A DNA stretch of 30,692 bases from a virus. The DNA is taken from IMG/VR virus record IMGVR_UViG_3300023223_000127, positions 1 to 30,692 of that record; one strand, 5' to 3'. Shown in pieces: positions 19,737 through 28,585 of this stretch. The translations under genes and the position numbers were made by a program. The notes under the pieces are model-generated. The model was not told the origin of the DNA and did no database searches. It saw only the letters and a list, made by a program, of their open reading frames with translations. How positions within the stretch are numbered: position 1 is the first letter of the stretch; every line of letters starts with the position of its first letter.

Positions 19737-20070
19737 AGACGTTGCAGAAATATGCCACAATGCTAACAGAGCGTACTGTGAAAGCCTTGGAGACATGTCA
19801 CAGCCCTACTGGGAAGACGCCCCTGATTGGCAGAAAGATAGTGCTTTGCTTGGGGTGCTTCTGCACACAGATAACCCAGATGCTGACGCCAGTGCATCAC
19901 ACGATAGTTGGTTTGCTCAGAAGCTTAAAGATGGGTGGGAGTTTGGTGAAGAGAAAGATGCAGACTTGAAGACACATCCCTGCATGGTGCCCTTTAATGT
20001 GTTACCTGTGGAGCAGCAGATTAAGGACCACATCTTTAGGTCAATCGTGCATGCTCTGGCTGGTCTGTGA
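19726..20070 (+). CDS. RyR-domain protein, 114 aa
   Basis: Matches the RyR-domain phage proteins: ANRAYCESLGDMSQPYWEDA (residues 13-32), DWQKDSALLGV, SHDSWFAQKLKDGWEFGE, HPCMVPF and the C-terminal VEQQIKDHIFRSIVHAL. The domain is named after ryanodine receptors and is common in phages and bacteria; its ligand in phages is unknown to me. It starts inside the end of the previous gene and overlaps the Lar-like gene (TGATG). Confidence 0.9.
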   Translation: MLIKDVAEICHNANRAYCESLGDMSQPYWEDAPDWQKDSALLGVLLHTDNPDADASASHDSWFAQKLKDGWEFGEEKDADLKTHPCMVPFNVLPVEQQIKDHIFRSIVHALAGL

Positions 20071-20327
20071 TGGAAACTACAGAAGAGTTAAAACTGTGTC
20101 CCTGCTGTTCAGGAAAAGCACAGAGTAAGTGCAAGCAGGGTTCATGGGGCTACACTGAAAGTAAGTACTATGTTGAGTGTGGTTCTTGTGGCTTGTCTAC
20201 AAAGAAATTCAGAGATGATGAACACTTTGATAGAACAGTCAATGAAGAAACCGGTTATCAGATTGGATGGATCACAGACGTTAAGGGTTTTGATAAGGCT
20301 ATAAAAGCATGGAATACCCGAAGTTAG
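20070..20327 (+). CDS. Lar-like zinc-ribbon protein, 85 aa
   Basis: Lar-type pattern: LKLCPCCSGKAQSK at 8-21, SKYYVECGSCGLSTKKF near 33-49 and FDKAIKAWNTR at the C-terminus. The insert between the second ribbon half and the final helix (DDEHFDRTVNEETGYQ) is longer than in the 8941 protein. Family role is restriction alleviation in Rac Lar; unproven here. The start is ATG 20070, not GTG 20067. Its stop directly abuts the stop of the minus-strand lysis block. Confidence 0.8.
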   Translation: METTEELKLCPCCSGKAQSKCKQGSWGYTESKYYVECGSCGLSTKKFRDDEHFDRTVNEETGYQIGWITDVKGFDKAIKAWNTRS

Positions 20328-20609
20328 CTAATTATTAGACCAGTCCCTTAAGGCTTTCTTGTCTGCGTTGCACCTATGAAGGGCAGTATTAGCCTCTTCA
20401 AAGTGTCTAACAAATGCCTCTGTTGTCTTGCCTGACAGCGGGGGCACAATACAATCCTCTAATAAGACAGGATCAGGGTACTGCTTGTGTACAACCTGCT
20501 TAGTTACAGGGGGTAGTGGTTCCGGTATCGGGGTCTGCCCTGCACAAGCGCTCAAGTAGAGCATCAGGGATAAGGGTATTAAGATATTCTTCAATGTTGG
20601 GGTCTGCAT
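20328..20609 (-). CDS. Rz1: Rz1-like outer-membrane spanin lipoprotein, 93 aa
   Basis: A signal peptide with a lipobox: hydrophobic residues 9-19, then LSAC with C22 as lipidation site. The mature start is proline-rich (TPIPEPLPPV), as in lambda Rz1. It joins with Rz to fuse the two membranes at lysis. Its first 110 bases overlap the end of the Rz gene in another frame, the classic nested or overlapping arrangement. It is the last gene of the leftward block. Confidence 0.85.
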   Translation of the reverse strand: MQTPTLKNILIPLSLMLYLSACAGQTPIPEPLPPVTKQVVHKQYPDPVLLEDCIVPPLSGKTTEAFVRHFEEANTALHRCNADKKALRDWSNN

Positions 20610-20955
20610 TTCTTAACTCCTCTATGTCAACACGTAATGCCCTTGCCTGACCAGACAAGTTATCTATCGTGCTTGATCTGTTTTTCATGATAGCCCTGTC
20701 TCTGTCTCTTTCAATGAGCAGGTCTGCTATCACAATATCTTTCTCTGCGTTCTCAAAAGCGTATTCAATCTGTCTGTCTAGGTGACGGTTAATCTCTCCT
20801 GCCTGCCTACCTACCGTCTCAATAGCTGTGTTGTACTTGTTAACAGCATGTATACCAGTAGCAGACAGGGATGCAACAATGATGCCTATGGCTACCCACT
20901 TCCAGCCACCACCTACAATCCAGCCTAGTCCTTTACCAATTAGAGCCGCGAGCAT
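20500..20955 (-). CDS. Rz: Rz-like inner-membrane spanin, 151 aa
   Basis: An N-terminal membrane segment at about residues 15-34 (WKWVAIGIIVASLSATGIHA) is followed by a long periplasmic coiled coil (about 50-115) rich in Glu, Arg and Leu, then a Cys-containing tail. The ATG at 20955 is preferred over 20994 because AGGAGA lies at proper distance. Its coding end overlaps Rz1 in another frame, and its start overlaps the gene before it by 23 bases. Confidence 0.82.
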   Translation of the reverse strand: MLAALIGKGLGWIVGGGWKWVAIGIIVASLSATGIHAVNKYNTAIETVGRQAGEINRHLDRQIEYAFENAEKDIVIADLLIERDRDRAIMKNRSSTIDNLSGQARALRVDIEELRNADPNIEEYLNTLIPDALLERLCRADPDTGTTTPCN

Positions 20956-21151
20956 TTGTCTTCTCCTGAAACTTATCGTGTAGTACCTTGCCACCTACCA
21001 TGTACAGCAGTACGGTACTGACCAGTGCAGCACCAGATGTGATCAGTGCGCTATTCTCTACGATACCACCAATGATCCATGACGTAGCCCCTAGTACCCA
21101 TGAGGACCAAGCCATACGGTCACGACCTACCCACTCTCCTGTGTGAGCCAC
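20933..21151 (-). CDS. Putative holin, two membrane segments, 72 aa
   Basis: Two hydrophobic segments, about residues 13-31 (MAWSSWVLGATSWIIGGIV) and 36-54 (ALITSGAALVSTVLLYMVGG), with a charged C-terminus, next to endolysin and spanin genes: a class II holin layout. The holin makes the membrane holes that release the endolysin. The start is GTG 21151 in a TAGTG overlap; ATG at residue 13 is possible as a shorter form. Not similar to a holin I can name. Confidence 0.6.
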   Translation of the reverse strand: MAHTGEWVGRDRMAWSSWVLGATSWIIGGIVENSALITSGAALVSTVLLYMVGGKVLHDKFQEKTNARGSNW

Positions 21152-21423
21152 TAGAAGATAGTCTTAATTAGCTTAGGCACGTCACCAATGCTTAACGTAA
21201 TGAGGGCTAGACCTATCAGAAGGAATGTCTTAACTGTTTTGTACACAGTAAAAATACCTTCTTGTCTTTCTTCAACGTGCCCTAATCTGGTGTCAATAGC
21301 ATCAAATCTACGTGTTGCTTCTAGGTTTGTCTCCTGTGATGCTTTGTAGTTTCTCTCTTGGCCATCTGCGATGCCCTCCACCTTACCAACAAGGTACCCT
21401 ATTTGTTCTTCCATTGATGCCAC
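21151..21423 (-). CDS. Small coiled-coil protein with C-terminal membrane anchor, 90 aa
   Basis: Residues 5-60 are a helical coiled coil (IGYLVGKVEGIADGQERNYK, RRFDAIDTRLGHVEERQEG), then one hydrophobic segment (FLLIGLALITLSIGDV). The layout is like XhlA-type hemolysin/holin-partner proteins and other phage lysis-module proteins. The start is GTG 21423 (TAGTG overlap with endolysin) or ATG 21414. Perhaps a second holin or an endolysin partner. Confidence 0.6.
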   Translation of the reverse strand: MASMEEQIGYLVGKVEGIADGQERNYKASQETNLEATRRFDAIDTRLGHVEERQEGIFTVYKTVKTFLLIGLALITLSIGDVPKLIKTIF

Positions 21424-21812
21424 TATACTAACTCTAAATGTGGGAGGTCATTGAACTTATTGTCCGTCAACTCTCCGTTTTGGTTCCAATCTCCACCCCA
21501 GCGTAAGTTAATACCACGCTCCTTAGCTAGGCCAATAGCTAGCCCTGCAAGATGTGCAAACCGTGCTGCGTTAAACCAGTCTATAGGGTACGGTGCGATA
21601 TCTACTGCTCTTGATGGGTAACTGTTATGCTTAGACTGTGGATACTTTAGTTCTGACTTGCCCTCATCATACGCTACATCCTGCTCTTCTTGTGTCCTGT
21701 AACCACATATAACAGCGAAGTCTATATACTTTATCAGGTCTTCTAGTACGCTACGCAGTGCAGGATCACACGTCTCTAGGTTAGCCTTACTTCTTTCACC
21801 AAACGACGGCAT
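21423..21812 (-). CDS. Endolysin, M15-family peptidase, 129 aa
   Basis: A zinc peptidase that cuts the peptide bridges of peptidoglycan (L-alanoyl-D-glutamate or D-Ala-D-Ala type). The M15 signature is visible: SKHNSYPSRAVDIAPYP with zinc ligands H62 and D71, RWGGDW at 104-109, and DLPHLEL with the third ligand H125. The length suits a single-domain enzyme without a wall-binding domain. There is no signal peptide, so it should depend on a holin. TAATG start with a GAGGAGAG site. Confidence 0.93.
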   Translation of the reverse strand: MPSFGERSKANLETCDPALRSVLEDLIKYIDFAVICGYRTQEEQDVAYDEGKSELKYPQSKHNSYPSRAVDIAPYPIDWFNAARFAHLAGLAIGLAKERGINLRWGGDWNQNGELTDNKFNDLPHLELV

Positions 21813-23773
21813 TATCTCTCCTCATCTAAGTGACCAGTGTTTTCATCCTCAAACGTGATGGGCACACCATTAATCTCTACTCTGATACCAAGCAAGTCTA
21901 GCGTAGTACCAAAGTTTGCACGCAAGAACGTATCAATCTCTTCAGGACTACGATAGTTACCCATCGCAGCTACCATAGTATCAAACAGCCTATTGCCGTC
22001 TGTCTCATTAATCGTTACATTACCTACACGTGGCACAGCTTTAGTCTGGGTAAACTCAGCCTCAAACATAGGCACAGGTCTGCGTATAGCCCTAATATTA
22101 TTTGTACCAACAACGCTAGTGACAACGAACTGTCCATCATCAGGGATAGTAATACGTACTACCTTGTCGTCCCACTGCTTAAAGGTGTTAATAACCTCAG
22201 TGCCCCATGCTTTGATACGCCTACGGAAAGCATCATCGTACCAGTCCTGTGCCTGCTTGTCACTAGACAGTCTGCGTGCAGTCTCAGGGTTAAGCAGCAA
22301 GGGCAGCGTAGATGGCTTGGACGTTGCAGCCTTAATCGTATTCATGAATTTAGTACGCTGATCAGGATTAACCACAACCGGGTTGTCCTCTGCATCAACT
22401 ACGTCTTCTACTTCAGCAGTAACTTCTTCATCTGTGCGGTTGTCATTCATAACACCACTGTAGACAGGGCCATAGGTGTCCTGATTAATGAGCCTATCAG
22501 GGATACCCCAACTATCAAAGTCACCAGTATTAAACAAACCAATAGTGCTAGGTACATCCATTAGTCCAGTAGGATTATCCAGAAAAGCACGCATAAGTGT
22601 GCCGTCCTTGCCGGGTAGGGTAGCAGCTAAAGCAGCAAGATCAGGACGGTTTTTAATCTGTGCTTGTATATCAGCCATTGCCTGTATGCCCTGAAGAACA
22701 ACAAGTGTGCCCTGCGTACTAATAACAGGGATCATACCACGCGACAGTGGATCACCCATTTTCTGTAGGACACGAATAGCGTCTGCTTGACTGACAGAGA
22801 TAGAGAGCTTATTAAATGTATCGAGGAATGCCTGTGGATTAGACGAGTTAAGCTGTGTATCAAGGGTAGCAAACAGGTCTTCGCCTGTCTTCTGCATTGC
22901 AGTACGTGTAGCAGGGGTCATCTGGCCCTGTGCATTAGCCTGTTCATCACTAAGTTTGTCAAGAAAGACTGCCTTAGCCGCAGCTACCTGCCTCTTAATC
23001 TCTAGTGTAGCGTTAGCAATGGCAGCAGGGTCATTACCCGCAAGGGCATAGAGTTGTTTAGAGTTGCTAAGGAAGTCATTAGGACTAAGGCCCTCATTAG
23101 ACAGAGGGATCTGGTCTACAACAGCAGTGAAGCTGTCGTTAACAAGGGCTTCAGAGATGTTGGAACTCAGAGATGTGTAGGAGGTTTGCTTCTGAGTAAG
23201 GTTAAGATTTGAAAACTCAATAAGCTTCTTATTAAAATCAAGAACGGCTGACTTCTGTGCCATACCTGCCATATCTTGAAACTTCTTAACAGCGTCTTCT
23301 TGTGATAGGCCGGTTAACCTAATAGCCTCAACCTGCTCTAGTGCATCATTGCGTGCTTTCTCTACAGGGCTAAGGGCAGTACTACCTGTACCTCTACGCC
23401 CACCAACACCAAGCGTACCAGCTAGGAGGTTAAGCCTACTACCAATGCGAGGGTTACGTAGTGCAGCATTTTGCAAAATAGTCATGGCCTTGGCTTGAAA
23501 ACCTATTTCGTTACCTAAGCCTTGGTCCCTAGCTGCAACTAGAGTGTTTAAGCTAGCCTCAGCGTCAAGCAGATCAACATCATCTTCAGGATTATCTGCA
23601 CGCAAAGCATTCAGGTCATCAGACACACTCTCTAGCTGTACTGCGTCACGTATAGACAGTCCTGCTTCTGCAATAGCAGGAGTTGCACCAAGAGCTACGC
23701 CAATGGGACTAATAGCAGAGCCCTGTGTAGTAGGTCTTGCGCCTGGTATAAATCTTTGAAATTCACCGGCCAT
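21812..23773 (-). CDS. Large internal virion / core protein, 653 aa
   Basis: Ala-rich, mostly helical, with no membrane segment and no enzyme motif that I recognise. Its place in the structural block, between the 1457-aa protein and the endolysin, and its size fit an ejected core protein like T7 gp15. An Arg/Gly patch (GVGGRRGTGS near residue 125) may be flexible. RBS AGGGATAG. It starts one base after the stop of the previous gene. Confidence 0.6.
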   Translation of the reverse strand: MAGEFQRFIPGARPTTQGSAISPIGVALGATPAIAEAGLSIRDAVQLESVSDDLNALRADNPEDDVDLLDAEASLNTLVAARDQGLGNEIGFQAKAMTILQNAALRNPRIGSRLNLLAGTLGVGGRRGTGSTALSPVEKARNDALEQVEAIRLTGLSQEDAVKKFQDMAGMAQKSAVLDFNKKLIEFSNLNLTQKQTSYTSLSSNISEALVNDSFTAVVDQIPLSNEGLSPNDFLSNSKQLYALAGNDPAAIANATLEIKRQVAAAKAVFLDKLSDEQANAQGQMTPATRTAMQKTGEDLFATLDTQLNSSNPQAFLDTFNKLSISVSQADAIRVLQKMGDPLSRGMIPVISTQGTLVVLQGIQAMADIQAQIKNRPDLAALAATLPGKDGTLMRAFLDNPTGLMDVPSTIGLFNTGDFDSWGIPDRLINQDTYGPVYSGVMNDNRTDEEVTAEVEDVVDAEDNPVVVNPDQRTKFMNTIKAATSKPSTLPLLLNPETARRLSSDKQAQDWYDDAFRRRIKAWGTEVINTFKQWDDKVVRITIPDDGQFVVTSVVGTNNIRAIRRPVPMFEAEFTQTKAVPRVGNVTINETDGNRLFDTMVAAMGNYRSPEEIDTFLRANFGTTLDLLGIRVEINGVPITFEDENTGHLDEER

Positions 23774-23774
23774 A

Positions 23775-26700
23775 TTATCTATCCCTAACTGGCAATGGGT
23801 TGGGTGTCATTGGATTATCTGTAAGCTCATAGCCCTCAAACATTTTACCAATAACTTTCTTCAGTACCTCTGGGTACCTCTCATTTGTAAGACTATCATA
23901 AACACGCTGCCTTACCCTGTCCCTTGCACCTTCTGGTACAGTGTGATACAGCATAGCTGACATTTCTCTAGTCAACTGTGCCTGCTTCTCTGGTGACTGT
24001 AAATCATCAGGACGGTAAACAAGGATGTGCCGTGCTAGTGCCTTAGCAATGTCTTGTTCTACTTCTGTAGTGAATCGTGCAGCATCAAGCAGATCATAGT
24101 AGTCTTGTTCCTGTGACAGACGGAAACCCATAGCCATTGTAAAGATATCTGTCTCTTCAGGTTCAATAGTAAAGAGCAAACTACCCGTAGTGCTGTAGAT
24201 TTCACCACCATGCTGTGCAGTTATCCATGCCTTTGTTGCAGACTTGGTAGAACTAAACACACCACCTAAACTCTGGACTGCACCAAGATATTCTTCCTTA
24301 GACATCCCATCAAATACTGCACCCCTTGCAAATAAGTTATACAGGTGCATAGTAAAGTCTATAACACGTCCAGCAAAGCTAGTGCTAGGTGTAGACGGTA
24401 GCTCAATAGGTCTTGTCTTAACTACGTCACCAAGGAAACTCCAAAGACCTTCAACACTGTCTCCAAGACCAGCACCAATGGCAAACCTGTCACCAAAATC
24501 AAAGTCATCGTGTGTAATGTAGTCAAATAGTGCTCCTACAAATCCCTGAGAGATAAGGCGCATACGACGCTCTTGTTCTACGATATCGTCAGTTGCAGTA
24601 TTGGTAGCTTCAAGTAGTTTTCTTGAAGTATAGTCTTCATTGATTGGTATCGTGTTAGTACCAAACATAGCTATCTGCCCAATCACCATGGATAGACGCT
24701 GTGGTCCTGACATCTTAGCACCCTTAAAGGCTACCTCTTCCACAAACTTCTGATTGATCTGCATGAACTGCAAGAAAGAACCAGTAGGTCCAGACTGCCA
24801 TGCAGCAGCATTAGCATGGTTAAGATTAAGGGTAAAGTGTGTTGACCTTTGTGTTACTTCAGCGATATCATTAACACTTGTCAGTCGCTTACCTTTGTTA
24901 GCTTTACGCCACTCATTGTACGCAGCAGAGAACCCATATGATCTATTCCACAACTCACCAGCACGGAAGAAACCAAGAGAGCTTGACTTACCCCATTGCA
25001 TAGTACGCTGAATAGCTGACCTATCTATAGAGAAACCACTAAGGGCTGCTTCATAGTCAGCATTAGATCTGATGGACTCGCGTAAGCCAGACTTCTTGTA
25101 GGCAGTAACAAAGTCAATAACTTCTTCACGATTAGTAAAACCAAAAGGCTTCCATACACGATCAGACATAGCCCTAAGCATGTCTATGTTATCAATCTTC
25201 TCAATAAAACCAACCAAGCTATTAAGAATAACGGCCCGTTCGGTATGCCTTACTGCATTCAAAGGATCAAGACTAAGTGCAACAGTAAAGCCCATACCCT
25301 GTACAAGTAACTGTGCAGGGTTCCAAGCACCAAGGAGCCCATGGAAGGCAGCCGCTCTACTGGCAGCCCAAGGATCTTTAGTAGAGAACTCAAGAATAGC
25401 ATTACGTGCTCTATCTAATCTACCACCCTTAGCAGCGTGCCGTTCAATACCTTCAGCTAGTGCCTGCATACCTCGTTTAAATAATACATCGTCCCTTGTA
25501 GGTAAGTTAAGGTTAGACTTAATCCAACGCTGTAAGAACTCAGCCTGTGCGCGTTCCTTCTCACTGGCAGCTTTAGTTACTTTGCTTGTCCAGCTATCAG
25601 GGTTTTCTAGTGTGTGACCATACGAGTTTTTAAACTTGATGATAATCTGATTACGCCACTCAGACACAGTACCAGCATGAGCTACGTTAGCCATCATGCG
25701 TTCAAGGCTGTCTCTAGCGTTTACACGTGTTGCTTTCTCTCCATCGTAGCCAAATAGGATATCTCTCTTGGAACGTGAACTAGTAATAAGACCCCCATAG
25801 CCGTTGATAGCTAGTTCATCCCTGTCTTCAGGGGTAAGCTCATTAGATTTAGTTACACGGAAGCTATCGTCTCTACCTTCAGGAATACCTGCTTCTCTAT
25901 TCAGCTTGGCTGCTGTCGCTTCTGCATCATCAAGCCTAGAAGATAAACGTTCTGTAATTGCATAGGCACGCCCGCTAGACGTGGTAACATTTCTGCGTAC
26001 AACATAGTTAATGTTCTCTCGTGACCTTGGGAGATACCCAACCTGTCTGTTAAGGACAGTACGTGGCAACCTGTTAGGTAGTTTACTCCCACCCATAATA
26101 AGATCTACGCTGTGTACAGTGCCGTCTTGTCTGACTACGATAGGGTCTCTGGTACGGTAGAATGTAGCTGCTTCATCAAGAGGCTCATCCACAACAGATA
26201 CAACACGACTAGTAGTACTGTCCCACACACGGGTACCTGCTGTAGGCGCCTCATCTACTTCTTTAAGGAAAACCTTAGTACTGTTGATAGACGTTACAGA
26301 ACTGCTAGGAGACTGCTTAAGACGTAAATAACCCCATCCATCTACCTCTAGCTGTCTGCGTAGTGCAGAGTTAACAATAGTAAAACCTCTATCAATGACC
26401 TCTCTTGATCCAAAGTACGCAGCAGCTTCCTTGTCGTTAAGACCAAACTCACTACGTAGCCTTTCAAGAGTAAAGACTTCTCCGAGTTCATCACCCTCTA
26501 CCAGTAGTTCATCAACACGATTAATTTCTTTACTAGATAGACCTTTAAAGGCACGCTTAGTAGCGTCCTGTAGGACCTTAGAATTACGTGACTTCTGAAA
26601 ACCAAGAAAGGTAGCTGTGTCTACAAGGTCATCCTTAAACCCTGACAAAAAGGTAAGCGGTGTAGCTATCTTGGACGCAACGAAGCTACCCTTAAGCTCA

Positions 26701-28148
26701 CCAGTAAACTTTCTCTCAAGATCCTTACCAAGATCATGTTTGACTGTTACAGTTGAACCATCATCAAGGCGTACCCTGACGTTCACACCAGTAGCTACCT
26801 TATCAATCTCAAGTATCTCTACCCGTTCAGGTAAGCCCTGTGCTTTAAGGCTAGCGTTACGTAGGTCTACCTCGTCTGAAGTCTTCTTGACAGCAGTGGC
26901 AATCTCATCGGCATTGAGTACACCAATAGGCTGCTCAACAAACTTCTCAAGTTCCCTGCGTGTAGCTGTAACTGTCTCTTCAATAAGCTTACCAGCCTCA
27001 CTAGCTACGTCATCAGTAGACCCAGCAAAGATCATTTCTGTCTCAGCACCGTGTAAGCTAGACTGTACCTCAGTAGTATTTGTGTTTAAACGTGATGCAA
27101 TCTCAGGGCTATCTGCTGCTGACTTCACAGTTACAGCAGTAAGCTCTCTGTTTTGCAGTGCTACAGATTTACGAATACCATTGATACGGTTAGCAGCACG
27201 TGCCAGCACAGCAGCCGTAGCGCCTACCTCAAAGAAGTCAAGGATTGACCACAGTTTAACAGAGTCAAAGTTCTCTGGATCAATGTCTACAGCTTTGTTG
27301 AATACTTCTTGTGCAATGAAAACGTTAGGCTGGATAGCTTGTATCTCATCAAATAGAAACGTAGCTGTTTCAATCTGCTGCTGTTGTGGCATACCAGATA
27401 GTACATCTTTGAAATCATTCAGTGCGTCTGCTCCGAAGTGCTCAGTAACAGCGTCCACACCCCATAGTTCTCTTAAAGGGATAAACAGAGCAGCAAAGGA
27501 AGTAACCTTGTCCCATATACCTACCTCTTCCATACGCTCGACAAGCATACGATCAATAGAAAACTGTGCAGCAAGAATATTACGCTGCTGTGGGTCCATA
27601 GCTACCGCTACTGGTGCATACTTATCTACAAATACTACATCGAGAGGGTCAAGATTATCAGGGATCTGTCTGTCTAAGGCAATAGCAGTAGCTACACCAT
27701 CAAGACCATCTTCATCTGCTATCTCAGGGTTAGTAGCAAGGGCATTGATAAGGCCTTTTTGTTTCTCCTGAATGTGACTAGCTACTGCTGCGTCTGCCAG
27801 TGCTTCAGTATTGCCTGCATCTACCTCTGCACGGTTAACCTGCATAGCTGCTGGTAACGTAACAAAGTCATTCCTATTATCTGCGTCCACAAGAGAGATA
27901 ACCGTAGCTAGGTCGTTAGCCACAGCGTTATTAAGAGGGCCGCGAGCAATAAGTCCACCCAATTCTTCTTCAAGGTTAAACTCCTGTCCGGGTGCACGCC
28001 AAGCATGTTGCTCCTCTGCTCTAGCTAAGAATGTAGAATGAATAGTAGCTACTTCAGGATCATTAATTTGTCCCTCAAGTGACTTCAATTCTTCAAAGGA
28101 AGCTTGGCTAAACCTGCTTTCCCAGATATCTTGCTTTTCTCTAGCCAT
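23775..28148 (-). CDS. Very large internal virion protein, 1457 aa
   Basis: By size and place the likely counterpart of T7 gp16, an internal core protein ejected with DNA. Helical and charged, with many predicted coiled-coil stretches in the first 600 residues. In the last third is a region (WNPAQLLVQGMGFTVAL, later LNLNHANAAAWQSGPTGSFL and FMQINQKFVEEVAFKGAKM) that I associate with large virion proteins of many podoviruses. I see no clear lysozyme (SLT) motif at the N-terminus, unlike T7 gp16. A 384-codon plus-strand ORF inside it is a shadow. Confidence 0.7.
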   Translation of the reverse strand: MAREKQDIWESRFSQASFEELKSLEGQINDPEVATIHSTFLARAEEQHAWRAPGQEFNLEEELGGLIARGPLNNAVANDLATVISLVDADNRNDFVTLPAAMQVNRAEVDAGNTEALADAAVASHIQEKQKGLINALATNPEIADEDGLDGVATAIALDRQIPDNLDPLDVVFVDKYAPVAVAMDPQQRNILAAQFSIDRMLVERMEEVGIWDKVTSFAALFIPLRELWGVDAVTEHFGADALNDFKDVLSGMPQQQQIETATFLFDEIQAIQPNVFIAQEVFNKAVDIDPENFDSVKLWSILDFFEVGATAAVLARAANRINGIRKSVALQNRELTAVTVKSAADSPEIASRLNTNTTEVQSSLHGAETEMIFAGSTDDVASEAGKLIEETVTATRRELEKFVEQPIGVLNADEIATAVKKTSDEVDLRNASLKAQGLPERVEILEIDKVATGVNVRVRLDDGSTVTVKHDLGKDLERKFTGELKGSFVASKIATPLTFLSGFKDDLVDTATFLGFQKSRNSKVLQDATKRAFKGLSSKEINRVDELLVEGDELGEVFTLERLRSEFGLNDKEAAAYFGSREVIDRGFTIVNSALRRQLEVDGWGYLRLKQSPSSSVTSINSTKVFLKEVDEAPTAGTRVWDSTTSRVVSVVDEPLDEAATFYRTRDPIVVRQDGTVHSVDLIMGGSKLPNRLPRTVLNRQVGYLPRSRENINYVVRRNVTTSSGRAYAITERLSSRLDDAEATAAKLNREAGIPEGRDDSFRVTKSNELTPEDRDELAINGYGGLITSSRSKRDILFGYDGEKATRVNARDSLERMMANVAHAGTVSEWRNQIIIKFKNSYGHTLENPDSWTSKVTKAASEKERAQAEFLQRWIKSNLNLPTRDDVLFKRGMQALAEGIERHAAKGGRLDRARNAILEFSTKDPWAASRAAAFHGLLGAWNPAQLLVQGMGFTVALSLDPLNAVRHTERAVILNSLVGFIEKIDNIDMLRAMSDRVWKPFGFTNREEVIDFVTAYKKSGLRESIRSNADYEAALSGFSIDRSAIQRTMQWGKSSSLGFFRAGELWNRSYGFSAAYNEWRKANKGKRLTSVNDIAEVTQRSTHFTLNLNHANAAAWQSGPTGSFLQFMQINQKFVEEVAFKGAKMSGPQRLSMVIGQIAMFGTNTIPINEDYTSRKLLEATNTATDDIVEQERRMRLISQGFVGALFDYITHDDFDFGDRFAIGAGLGDSVEGLWSFLGDVVKTRPIELPSTPSTSFAGRVIDFTMHLYNLFARGAVFDGMSKEEYLGAVQSLGGVFSSTKSATKAWITAQHGGEIYSTTGSLLFTIEPEETDIFTMAMGFRLSQEQDYYDLLDAARFTTEVEQDIAKALARHILVYRPDDLQSPEKQAQLTREMSAMLYHTVPEGARDRVRQRVYDSLTNERYPEVLKKVIGKMFEGYELTDNPMTPNPLPVRDR

Positions 28149-28150
28149 AG

Positions 28151-28582
28151 TTATCCTATCGGCACCACATTAGGCTGTGACTTACCTGCTCCTGTTGGTC
28201 CGAATGCACCGGCAACCCCACTAATTGCTCTACCAAACTGACCCAGACCTGCTCCAAAGTTAATAAGAGACTTAGCACTAGCTAGTCTATTCTGTATCTG
28301 ATTAATACTATTGACAAAAGCAATATTACCACGTGCTTGCTGTATGACCCCAGATTGTCCTGATATTACACCTGACGAGTCAAGACCAGCACCAGCATTA
28401 ATCCCTGCCTGTGCTACCGAACCAGCAGCAATACGTGCAGCCCTAAACTGCTGTTGATTTTCACGTGTAGCTCTAGCTTCATCAAGTCTACGCTGTTCTT
28501 TGCGTGCTTTACTAGCACCAATAACGCCAATAACGGCGGCACCAGCCCCTACGATTGCACCAATTGCTGCTACAACAGCCAT
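28151..28582 (-). CDS. Internal virion protein, T7 gp14-like, 143 aa
   Basis: The N-terminus is a glycine/alanine-rich hydrophobic helix (IGAIVGAGAAVIGVIGASKA), then a basic helix (RKEQRRLDEARATRENQQQF) and a Gly/Ala/Ser-rich body. T7 gp14 and its relatives are short proteins with exactly this look, ejected to form part of the channel across the outer membrane. It is followed by the large core proteins, as gp14 is by gp15 and gp16. Confidence 0.8.
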   Translation of the reverse strand: MAVVAAIGAIVGAGAAVIGVIGASKARKEQRRLDEARATRENQQQFRAARIAAGSVAQAGINAGAGLDSSGVISGQSGVIQQARGNIAFVNSINQIQNRLASAKSLINFGAGLGQFGRAISGVAGAFGPTGAGKSQPNVVPIG

Positions 28583-28585
28583 GTT

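Noticed and set aside
26617-27771. 384-codon plus-strand ORF inside the large virion protein gene
   Set aside because: It is antisense to the well-supported 1457-aa minus-strand gene, has Ser/Ala/Thr-rich low-complexity composition typical of a frame shadow, and no recognisable domain or ribosome-binding site.
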